Shown in pieces: positions 1 through 6,324 of a stretch of 10,996 nucleotides of DNA. The position numbers and the translations under genes are program-made. The notes beneath the pieces were generated by a model, which saw only the letters and a list, made by a program, of their open reading frames with translations, had not been told where the DNA came from and ran no database searches. The DNA is from Deltaproteobacteria bacterium (GTDB lineage Bacteria > Myxococcota_A > UBA796), in the NCBI GenBank assembly GCA_002707085.1, contig PALY01000038.1, positions 1 through 10,996 on the forward strand, read 5' to 3'. The number at the start of each line of letters is the position of its first letter. Positions within the stretch are counted from its first letter, which is position 1.

Positions 1-678
1 TTAGTGGGCCAGTTTCATCAAGCAACCGCTTCGCTCAATCGTGATTTTCACTTTTCGAGGCCAGGAGCCCACGACACCGTGCTTCATATGAACACGCTTC
101 GCGAAGCACTCAATCATGCGGACGATCACCCACTTGCCGGCCCCGCACGCTCGCTGGGTCAAGAAATTCTGTCAGCTTGGGAGAGTTGGGAGGGAACCTT
201 AGACCTGCCCCTTCACATTTGTCACGGAGATCTCAAAATCTCGAATATTCGCTTTGCTGATGATCGTTCCTCTGCACTCTGCCTTCTCGATCTCGACACG
301 CTGGGCCTCCAAAGCTTCGCAGTAGAAATGGGAGACGCGTGGCGAAGTTGGTGCAACCCCGCAGGAGAGAGCGAACCTGAAGCTGCCACCTTCGACATTG
401 AGATATTTCGTGCAAGTGCAAGCGCTTGGCTCCAGAGTGGACCCGAACTGACTCAACTTGAATTGGAAAACCTCGCACCCGGAATCGAACGAATCTGTCT
501 GGAACTCGCCGCACGTTTTTGTGCTGACTCGGTGGTAAATCAGTATTTCAAAGAGGATACTTCCACATACCCTCAACCCGGAAAACACAACCTTGTAAGG
601 GCAGCCACCCAATTCAAGGTCGCAGAATCTTCGCGGAACTGTCGAGTAGAAACCCAACGCATCATCACAGCGCGTTAA
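1..678 (+). CDS. Aminoglycoside-phosphotransferase-family kinase (sugar/small-molecule kinase), 5' end missing
   Basis: The reading frame is open from base 1, so the true start lies left of the window; the GTG at 4 is simply the first possible start and is probably internal. The visible part holds the catalytic half of a kinase-like phosphotransferase. The Brenner-type motif HGDLKISN is encoded from base 223 (the Asp is the catalytic base, the Asn a metal ligand), and the metal-binding DLD follows at 289-297, inside LLDLDTLG. This spacing and the DLDT sequence resemble APH/choline-kinase-like and N-acetylhexosamine-kinase-like enzymes that phosphorylate sugars or other small hydroxyl compounds. 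The C-terminal stretch around AARFCADSVVNQYF and GKHNLVRA looks like that of deltaproteobacterial phosphotransferases I recall. The substrate cannot be told from sequence, and antibiotic resistance is not implied. The stop is 10 nt before tldD, so co-transcription is likely. The enzyme class is fairly secure; the role is unknown. Confidence 0.8.
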   Translation, partial: LVGQFHQATASLNRDFHFSRPGAHDTVLHMNTLREALNHADDHPLAGPARSLGQEILSAWESWEGTLDLPLHICHGDLKISNIRFADDRSSALCLLDLDTLGLQSFAVEMGDAWRSWCNPAGESEPEAATFDIEIFRASASAWLQSGPELTQLELENLAPGIERICLELAARFCADSVVNQYFKEDTSTYPQPGKHNLVRAATQFKVAESSRNCRVETQRIITAR

Positions 679-688
679 CCCCACACTT

Positions 689-2146
689 ATGTCCATTTCA
701 CAACCAAACGGCCCCACTGGGGCGTACTTTGCCAATCTCGGAGTCACATCCGAGGTTCTTCGAACCGTCATGTCGGATGCACTCAGCAAAGGGGGCGACG
801 ACTGCGATCTATATTTTGAACACTCCAGCTCTACCTCGGTGTCTCTTACCGATGGAAAGGTCAATCAAGCATCCACCCATGTGACGCTTGGAATGGGTGT
901 CCGTGTGCGGGTAGGCGATCAGGTCGGATACGCCTATTCGGAAGACCTCTCTCCCGACGCACTTCGCTCAGCGGCCAAAACAGCAGCTGGCATCGCCGCT
1001 TCCAACCAACCGCGTCAGGTGGCCTTGCCCGTAGCGATCCCACTTCCCAATCACTACCCTGTGTCCAGGCCGTGGGATCAAGTCGACATCAACCTCCGTA
1101 TCGACCTGATCCGCAAATGGGAACAAGCTGCATTCGCCAAGGATGAGCGAATCCAGCGGGTAGAAGTCTCGTTGGCTGACTCTGCAAAAGTTGTCATGAT
1201 TGTACGCCCGGACGGACGGCTGGTAGAAGACTGGCGTCCCATGACCCGCGCTCATCTTCGCTGCACGGCAGAAGGCGTGGGACCCAACGGGGAAACCGTT
1301 CGAGAATCCAATGGATACAATGTCGCCGCCCGAGCTGGACTTGAGTTCCTGGATGAATCGCGCCAAACCCGACTGGTGGATGAAGCCGTTCATCGGACGG
1401 TATTTCTCTTGGGTGCCACCAGCCCATCTCCTGGTGAGATGCCGGTCGTGTTGGCGGCAGGACCCAGCGCCATTCTGCTTCACGAAGCCATCGGTCACGG
1501 CATGGAGGCTGACTTCAATCGCAAGAGAATCAGCATTTACGCCAACCGCATGAACCAATCCATTGCCAACGACCAAGTAACCATCGTGGATGATGGCACG
1601 ATCCTTGGCGCGCGGGGTTCCATCAATGTTGATGACGAAGGAAATCAAGCAGAGCGAACGGTGCTGGTGGAGAATGGCGTTTTGCGTTCATACATGCACG
1701 ATGAAATGAGTGCAGCACATTACGGAATTTCACCTACAGGTTCCGGTCGCAGGCAGAGCTTTCGACATGCACCCATGCCCAGAATGCGCAGCACAATCAT
1801 GGAGGCCGGCCCCCACGATCCTGATGAAATCATCGCGAGTGTAGACAAGGGCATCTACTGTGTCAGCTTTGCCAACGGCGCTGTTCATATTGGTGGCGGT
1901 GACTTCAGTTTCTACATGAAGACGGGCTACCTCATCGAAAATGGAAAGCTGAGCCAACCCATCAAGGACGTCAATATTATTGGTAACGGTCCAGAAGCAC
2001 TTTCAAGAATCGATATGGTGGGCAACGACCTCAAAATCGATGAAGGCGGCTGGACTTGTGGCAAAGATGGGCAGTCTGTTCCCGTGAGTCAAGGCATGCC
2101 AACGGTTCGGGTATCGAGCTTGGTTGTCGGAGGTGAACAGTCATGA
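689..2146 (+). CDS. tldD: TldD metalloprotease, catalytic subunit of TldD/TldE
   Basis: This is the zinc-dependent catalytic subunit of the TldD/TldE heteromeric peptidase. The family degrades unfolded short peptides and in enterobacteria trims the microcin B17 precursor and antitoxin CcdA. The protein has 485 residues, normal for TldD. The HExxxH metal motif is visible as HEAIGHGMEAD, with H265, E266 and H270 (codon 265 at 1481). A third ligand, a cysteine late in the chain, is present as C457 in WTCGKDGQ. Other family blocks are FANGAVHIGGGDFSF near 394-408 and the VNIIGNG region near 428-434. All catalytic and metal residues are therefore present and it should be active. I chose the ATG at 689, 10 nt after the previous stop, because the start of the conserved domain (DDCDLYFE) falls at residues 37-44 as expected. 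There is no convincing Shine-Dalgarno, so coupling to the upstream gene is likely. The 3' end overlaps tldE by 4 nt. Confidence 0.95.
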   Translation: MSISQPNGPTGAYFANLGVTSEVLRTVMSDALSKGGDDCDLYFEHSSSTSVSLTDGKVNQASTHVTLGMGVRVRVGDQVGYAYSEDLSPDALRSAAKTAAGIAASNQPRQVALPVAIPLPNHYPVSRPWDQVDINLRIDLIRKWEQAAFAKDERIQRVEVSLADSAKVVMIVRPDGRLVEDWRPMTRAHLRCTAEGVGPNGETVRESNGYNVAARAGLEFLDESRQTRLVDEAVHRTVFLLGATSPSPGEMPVVLAAGPSAILLHEAIGHGMEADFNRKRISIYANRMNQSIANDQVTIVDDGTILGARGSINVDDEGNQAERTVLVENGVLRSYMHDEMSAAHYGISPTGSGRRQSFRHAPMPRMRSTIMEAGPHDPDEIIASVDKGIYCVSFANGAVHIGGGDFSFYMKTGYLIENGKLSQPIKDVNIIGNGPEALSRIDMVGNDLKIDEGGWTCGKDGQSVPVSQGMPTVRVSSLVVGGEQS

Positions 2147-3453
2147 GTGACCTTCTAAACACAGCCTCACTGATCGTAGATACAGCCCGCAGTCTTGGCG
2201 CAGACGAAATCACAGCATGGGCCAGCGAAGGCACCTGGACTGACGTGAAGCAACGAGACGGAAAAATCGAGAAATGGCAAGATTCAAGATCGCGCTCTGC
2301 TTCTGCCGCCCTTCTTGTAAATGATCGATTCTCGGTTCATTCCACAAACGATCTCAGGCCCGATGCTCTCCGTCAATTTCTGGGACGAGCCATCGAAGCG
2401 ACACGGCATCTGGAAGCAGACAAGAACCGTCGCCTTCCCGACCCAGAAATTATGGGGGCCGGTGACACCGCCTCCCTCGATCTTGTGGACCAAAACCCGC
2501 CGGACATCGACCACCGCGAATGGGTAGACAAGGTCCAGCGGAGTACAACAAAGGCCATCCCCAACAGTCTCCGCAGTTGCGAAGGTTTCGTCTGGAGCGG
2601 CTCTTCCAACAGCGTCATGGTGACCTCAAACGGCTTCCTTGGGGAAAAGGCCACTACAGAGTTTGGACACGGGGCCGACATCAGCATGGAAGATGTAGAT
2701 GGACGCCTCCCAGAAGCTGCCGACTGGGCGGTATCTCGACACCATTGCGATCTTCTTTCCATTGAAGACATTTCTAAACGTGCCGCAAACCGTGCCATGC
2801 AACGCCTTGGGTCCGGCCCGGTATCGAGCCGCCGAGGTGCAATGTTGGTCGAAAACCGCGTAGCGAGTCGAATCCTCGGAACAATTGTGGCTCCCATGAG
2901 TGGCAGTTCCATTTACGAACAACGAAGTTGTCTCGCCGACAAACTGGGCAAACAAATCGCAGCATCTGGTTTCAATCTGATCGACGACCCCCACATCAGC
3001 AGAGGCATGGGTTCAAAAGCGTATGACTCCGATGGACGACCGACACAGAAGCGCAGCCTCGTGGAAGATGGAGTTCTTCAAACTTGGCTGATTGACGTGT
3101 ACCACTCCCGAAGGTTGAACCGAGAACCAACCGTAAGCGACATCTCAAACCTTGTGGTTCCCGCAGGCTCCCGCACCCCCAAACAGATTCTCGCTGATCG
3201 CGATTGGGTGATTCTCGTTGATGGATTTTTGGGTGGGAATTCCAACCCAACAACGGGTCGATACTCTTTTGGTATTCGTGGGACCCTGTACGAAGCTGGC
3301 AAGGCCGTCAGCCCAATCTCTGAAATGAACATTACGGGTTCCATTTTCGATCTAATGGATGGTTTCGTAGAAGCCGCAAATGACACTTGGACCAATGGCG
3401 CATGCCGAAGTCCAAGCCTACTGTTTGATGCTGTTCAATTCTCTGGCCAATAG
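2143..3453 (+). CDS. tldE: TldE/PmbA, partner subunit of TldD
   Basis: This is the paralogous partner of TldD (TldE, also called PmbA). It has 436 residues, close to the usual length of about 440-450. It shares the TldD fold but has no HExxxH motif, which is normal for this subunit: it builds the hetero-oligomer and substrate channel while TldD carries the metal. Family signatures near the C-terminus are GMGSKAYDSDGRPT followed by EDGVLQTWLIDVYHSRRL, then GFLGGNSNPTTGRYSFGIRG and EMNITGSIFDLM. The ATG at 2143 overlaps the tldD stop as ATGA. It is preceded by a strong Shine-Dalgarno, GGAGGT at 2129-2134, with an 8-nt spacer; this fixes the start and implies translational coupling and balanced subunit synthesis. 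The 3' end overlaps the likely start of the next gene by 26 nt. The identification is firm; the peptide substrates in this organism are unknown. Confidence 0.93.
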   Translation: MSDLLNTASLIVDTARSLGADEITAWASEGTWTDVKQRDGKIEKWQDSRSRSASAALLVNDRFSVHSTNDLRPDALRQFLGRAIEATRHLEADKNRRLPDPEIMGAGDTASLDLVDQNPPDIDHREWVDKVQRSTTKAIPNSLRSCEGFVWSGSSNSVMVTSNGFLGEKATTEFGHGADISMEDVDGRLPEAADWAVSRHHCDLLSIEDISKRAANRAMQRLGSGPVSSRRGAMLVENRVASRILGTIVAPMSGSSIYEQRSCLADKLGKQIAASGFNLIDDPHISRGMGSKAYDSDGRPTQKRSLVEDGVLQTWLIDVYHSRRLNREPTVSDISNLVVPAGSRTPKQILADRDWVILVDGFLGGNSNPTTGRYSFGIRGTLYEAGKAVSPISEMNITGSIFDLMDGFVEAANDTWTNGACRSPSLLFDAVQFSGQ

Positions 3454-4234
3454 CCTACTTCTCTGGGTGATCTTGGCGGGACCTTCTCGTGCCGAAGACT
3501 CTACCCACACAGAAGATGCCGATTCAAACGCAGCCAGTGAAGAATTGATCATCATGGGTGAAATGGAAATTGCGAGAAGACGTGGAGAAGTGGTTCGAAA
3601 TCTCAAGATGATGGGGTACCGCGAAGGCAAAACGAAAAACGGAAGAACGGTCTACAAACCGGACACCCCGTACCACCCAACCGTAATCTTAGATGACGAC
3701 GCCTGGATGCGCATCAAGCGAACACCGGTACGCATTGATCCACCGGGAGCAAAAGACAATCGGCTCCGATACTTGTGGTGTTTGCCCCCGCTGACCATCA
3801 CCCCCGCGTGTATTCAAGCAGGCGGGCAGGTGATCAGCAAACGAAGACTCGCACACTTTAAGGAAGATGTGGTTCGAAGCACCCGATACGAGATGGGTCA
3901 ATGGCAATCCGCGGTTGTCGCCCACGCCATGGACAAGCGATTGGGAGAAGAGATCCCCGACATGCTGGAGCAGATATGGACGGCTGGCCTGCCCGAAAGC
4001 AACAATGGGCCTGTTCTTGAAACCTTCGCTGAACGAAGGAACGCCATTCTGCAATTCTGGAGTTCCAGAGCGTGTGTAAAAGAAGGCGCTCAGGCCCGAG
4101 TGGTGGTGTCTGATTTCATCGAGTACACCATCCAAACATCCGAGAACAGAGCTTCGACAGAGGAAATCGAGAAAGCAAACCAAGATCAGCGATGTCCTGA
4201 CGCAGCACCCCTGGAACTGTCCCCAGTTCCTTGA
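3428..4234 (+). CDS. Unrecognised exported protein with N-terminal signal peptide
   Basis: I do not recognise this family and assign no function. The chosen ATG at 3428 gives 268 residues and overlaps the tldE end by 26 nt. Further in-frame starts at 3380 and 3395 would bury the hydrophobic segment deeper. Residues 1-22 (LLLWVILAGPSRA, then ED) look like a signal peptide with an A-x-A-like cleavage site after A22, though the n-region lacks Lys/Arg. An acidic Ser/Asp/Glu stretch (23-40) follows, then a charged predicted helix (EMEIARRRGEVVRNLKMMGY, about 45-64). A Pro/Trp-rich segment, including WMRIKRTPVRIDPPG and YLWCLPPLTITPACIQAGG, covers about 93-133, and the rest appears helical with W-rich spots. 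There are four cysteines: C118 and C128 close together, then C216 and C256. The layout suggests a periplasmic or envelope protein. No Shine-Dalgarno precedes the ATG, so translation is probably coupled to tldE. The ORF is solid; the exact start is uncertain. Confidence 0.75.
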   Translation: MLFNSLANSLLLWVILAGPSRAEDSTHTEDADSNAASEELIIMGEMEIARRRGEVVRNLKMMGYREGKTKNGRTVYKPDTPYHPTVILDDDAWMRIKRTPVRIDPPGAKDNRLRYLWCLPPLTITPACIQAGGQVISKRRLAHFKEDVVRSTRYEMGQWQSAVVAHAMDKRLGEEIPDMLEQIWTAGLPESNNGPVLETFAERRNAILQFWSSRACVKEGAQARVVVSDFIEYTIQTSENRASTEEIEKANQDQRCPDAAPLELSPVP

Positions 4235-4241
4235 CTGTCGC

Positions 4242-4260
4242 CCAGCCTAGAATTAGCTGG
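4242..4260 (+). promoter_or_regulatory. Small hairpin in the rimP leader
   Basis: CCAGC and CTGG-side sequences pair across a GAAT tetraloop: 4242-4246 with 4256-4260 and TA with TA inside, leaving C4247 bulged (7 bp in all). It begins 8 nt after the stop of the hypothetical gene. It is not followed by a T-run and so is not a terminator by itself. It could be the first element of a leader that also includes the terminator at 4288-4327. A TTGACT at 4231-4236 and a TAGAAT at 4248-4253 look like promoter boxes but are only 11 nt apart, so I do not call a promoter. A hairpin of this size may be chance. Confidence 0.3.
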
Positions 4261-4287
4261 CGCCCACATTTCGGATACGCACACCCT

Positions 4288-4327
4288 AGAGTGGAGCGGC
4301 CGGTCGGCCCCTCCCCTCTTTTTTTTT
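4288..4327 (+). terminator. Intrinsic terminator or attenuator just before rimP
   Basis: The arms AGAGTGGAGCGGCC (4288-4301) and GGCCCCTCCCCTCT (4306-4319) fold into a 14-position stem around the loop GGTC. Twelve pairs are Watson-Crick; the mismatches are T4292/C4315 and C4297/C4310. The stem runs straight into eight further Ts (4320-4327), the standard shape of a Rho-independent terminator on the + strand. It would end a transcript from tldD-tldE-hypothetical. Only 14 nt separate the last T from the rimP ATG, which leaves no room for a complete downstream promoter. Either rimP-nusA transcripts start upstream and must read through, making this an attenuator, or the operon is fed by partial read-through. 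Confidence 0.85.
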
Positions 4328-4341
4328 GGTCAAAGCAAAAC

Positions 4342-4869
4342 ATGGACGCCTCAATACGCCTCAATCTCAGACAGCAAATTCGCGCAGTGGTCGAACCCAC
4401 TGTTGCCGCTGAGGGGTTTCGGCTGGTTGCCATCGAATTGACGGGTGATTCAACCGGAAACATCGTCCGCCTGTACTGCGATGGGCCGGAATTTGGAATC
4501 GACGATTGCGCCCGAATTAGTCGCGCCCTCTCTCCTGTATTGGATGTGGAAGACCCCATGGAGAGCGCGTACCGTCTAGAGGTTTCCAGCCCCGGGATCA
4601 ATCGTCCCGTTCAGACAGCGGAAGACTTCATCCGATTCGAGGGCTTTCGGGCCAAACTCAGACTGATTCCTGGCGTAGAACGCCGTCGATATACGGGCAC
4701 ACTTCGTGGCTTCGAAAACGAAAACATCGTGATCGAAGTGGACGGAGAAACCCATCATGTACCGCTCATCGAAATGGACTGGGGCCACTTGGTTCTCAAC
4801 CTCGATGAGTTCAATCAGATTCATTCCGCGATGAATGCGGAAAATCAGCAACAAGGAGCCGAGCAATGA
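4342..4869 (+). CDS. rimP: Ribosome maturation factor RimP
   Basis: RimP assists late maturation of the 30S subunit, helping assembly around protein S12, and is almost always encoded directly before nusA. The protein has 175 residues (typical about 150-170). The N-terminal domain is clear: [18 protein letters not shown] is followed by [22 protein letters not shown], then the family hallmark [13 protein letters not shown] near residues 80-92. An SH3-like C-terminal domain follows ([20 protein letters not shown]), then a short polar tail. The frame is open upstream to a TTG at 4231, but that would translate the terminator stem and add 37 non-homologous residues. The ATG at 4342 places the conserved domain correctly. 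The Shine-Dalgarno is weak (CAAAG upstream). The 3' end overlaps nusA as ATGA, indicating coupling. Expression is probably controlled by the terminator structure just upstream. Confidence 0.95.
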   Translation: MDASIRLNLRQQIRAVVEPTVAAEGFRLVAIELTGDSTGNIVRLYCDGPEFGIDDCARISRALSPVLDVEDPMESAYRLEVSSPGINRPVQTAEDFIRFEGFRAKLRLIPGVERRRYTGTLRGFENENIVIEVDGETHHVPLIEMDWGHLVLNLDEFNQIHSAMNAENQQQGAEQ

Positions 4870-6320
4870 TTAGCGATCTCGCACGATTAGTGGATACTGT
4901 TCAAAGAGAAAAGAACATCCCCCGCGACATCCTCATCGAGGTTCTCGAGCAAGCGATGGTGGCCGCTGGCCGCAAACGCTTTGGACTTGAGCGCGACCTC
5001 GAAGCCCAGTTCAATGAAGACCTCGGTGAGGTCGAACTCTTTGAGTTCCGAACTGTCGTGGATGATGTTGAAGACGACGAACTGGAGATCAGCGTCGATC
5101 TTGCCCGCATCGCTGACCCCGAATGTGAAGTCGGAGACTCCCTCGGAATCAAAGTTGGTGTTGAAGATCTTGGACGAATTGCGGCACAAACTGCCAAGCA
5201 AGTCATCATTCAGAAGATCCGTGATGCCGAACGCGAAATGACATTCAATGAGTTCAAGGACCGCAAGGGTGAACTCATCACAGGTATCGTTCGCCGCTTT
5301 GAAAAAGGCAACATCATTGTCGACTTGGGCCGTGCAGAAGCCATTCTTCCCAAGCGCGAACAAGTACAAACCGAGACGTACCGACAAGGTGATCGGATTC
5401 AAGCGTACGTGCTGGACATTACCCGAGCATCCAAGTCACCCCAAGTGGTCTTGAGTCGGACACATCCAGGCCTCTTGATGAAGCTCTTCGAACTTGAAGT
5501 GCCAGAAATCTACGAAGGCATCGTTCGCATCGAGGCTTGCGCCCGCGAACCGGGTCACCGCGCCAAGATCGCCGTGTCCAGTATGGACCGTGATGTTGAT
5601 CCAGTCGGCGCATGCGTCGGACTCAAGGGATCCCGTGTACAAGCGGTTGTCCAAGAGCTTCGCGGTGAAGCCATCGACATCATTCCATTCCACCCAGACC
5701 CTGCTCGATTCATCGTTCACGCGATTTCTCCAGCAAATGTCACACGGGTGTTCATTGATGAACATACGCACTCCATGGAACTCATCGTCCCAGACGATCA
5801 GCTTTCAAAGGCCATTGGTCGTCGGGGTCAAAATGTCCGGCTTGCGGCCCAACTCACGGGTTGGCGAATCGACATCTTCTCTGATGCACGTCACGCTGAA
5901 GTGACCGAAGCTGCTCGTTCAGAGCTGTCTCGTGTCGCTGCGCTTAACGAAGATCAGGTCGAACTTCTGATTCGTCATGGCTATCGAAGCGCCAAAGAAC
6001 TCTTCGATGCGGAAGCCTACGAACTGGGTTCCATCCTGGAAATCGAAGACGAGGACGCGGAAACCATCATCGAACAAACAGGCGATGTACTCGACCAAAT
6101 CATCCTGGAAGATCGTGAGCGCCTGAATGCAGCCCCACAAGAAGAAGAGGCTGCAGATGATGAAGAACTTCCGCCAGAACCGGAAGAAGACGCTGCAGGT
6201 GAAGAAGAACTTCCGCCAGAGCCTGAAGAAGACACTGCAGGTGAAGAAGAACTTCCGCCAGAACCGGAAGAAGACGCTGCAGGTGAAGAAGAACTTCCGC
6301 CAGAACCCGAGGACGCCTAA
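4866..6320 (+). CDS. nusA: Transcription elongation/termination factor NusA with repeat-encoded acidic tail
   Basis: NusA binds RNA polymerase and nascent RNA and modulates pausing, intrinsic termination and antitermination. Domains in order: RNAP-binding N-terminal domain (about 1-125, including a [19 protein letters not shown] helix); S1 domain (about 135-200, from [21 protein letters not shown]); KH1 with the GLKGSR loop at 252-257; KH2 with GRRGQN at 318-323; and a helical C-terminal module (about 357-410, [14 protein letters not shown] and [14 protein letters not shown]) resembling one acidic-repeat or helix-hairpin-helix unit. The tail from about 425 to 484 is extremely acidic and proline-rich. 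It contains a 14-residue unit, [14 protein letters not shown], repeated three full times plus a partial fourth, from residue 433. The ATG at 4866 overlaps the rimP stop and has an AAGGAG at 4853-4858 with a 7-nt spacer. Family assignment is certain; the function of the repeat tail is unknown. Confidence 0.97.
   Translation: MISDLARLVDTVQREKNIPRDILIEVLEQAMVAAGRKRFGLERDLEAQFNEDLGEVELFEFRTVVDDVEDDELEISVDLARIADPECEVGDSLGIKVGVEDLGRIAAQTAKQVIIQKIRDAEREMTFNEFKDRKGELITGIVRRFEKGNIIVDLGRAEAILPKREQVQTETYRQGDRIQAYVLDITRASKSPQVVLSRTHPGLLMKLFELEVPEIYEGIVRIEACAREPGHRAKIAVSSMDRDVDPVGACVGLKGSRVQAVVQELRGEAIDIIPFHPDPARFIVHAISPANVTRVFIDEHTHSMELIVPDDQLSKAIGRRGQNVRLAAQLTGWRIDIFSDARHAEVTEAARSELSRVAALNEDQVELLIRHGYRSAKELFDAEAYELGSILEIEDEDAETIIEQTGDVLDQIILEDRERLNAAPQEEEAADDEELPPEPEEDAAGEEELPPEPEEDTAGEEELPPEPEEDAAGEEELPPEPEDA
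6162..6317 (+). repeat. 42-bp tandem repeat at the 3' end of nusA
   Basis: Units begin with GAAGAACTTCCGCCAGA or a near copy at 6162, 6204, 6246 and 6288, exactly 42 bp apart. The first three copies are full and the fourth is partial. Differences are few: copy 2 reads GAGCCT where copies 1 and 3 read GAACCG, and GACACT where copies 1 and 3 read GACGCT. The near-identity at DNA level, including synonymous positions, points to recent duplication by slippage or recombination rather than old protein-level repetition. Because 42 is a multiple of 3, NusA stays in frame as [14 protein letters not shown]. The +1 frame stays open as well and runs into ylxR. Confidence 0.95.
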
Positions 6321-6324
6321 AACG

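Noticed and set aside
1..678. Aminoglycoside resistance gene
   Set aside because: The HGDLKISN and DLDT motifs are common to the whole phosphotransferase superfamily; the setting next to housekeeping genes favours a metabolic kinase.
4231..4253. TTGACT and TAGAAT as a promoter for rimP
   Set aside because: The two boxes are only 11 nt apart, too close for a sigma-70 promoter (about 17 nt), and no good -10 box lies at the correct spacing from TTGACT.
4231..4341. TTG start at 4231 extending rimP by 37 residues
   Set aside because: It would translate through the terminator stem and T-run, the extension has no RimP character, and the ATG at 4342 places the conserved domain at the normal distance.
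5019..5048. Two back-to-back 6-bp hairpins (GACCTC GGT GAGGTC, then GAACTC TTT GAGTTC) in nusA
   Set aside because: Striking to the eye, but 3-nt loops and short stems arise easily from alternating Asp/Leu/Glu/Val codons in the [11 protein letters not shown] segment; no further sign of function.
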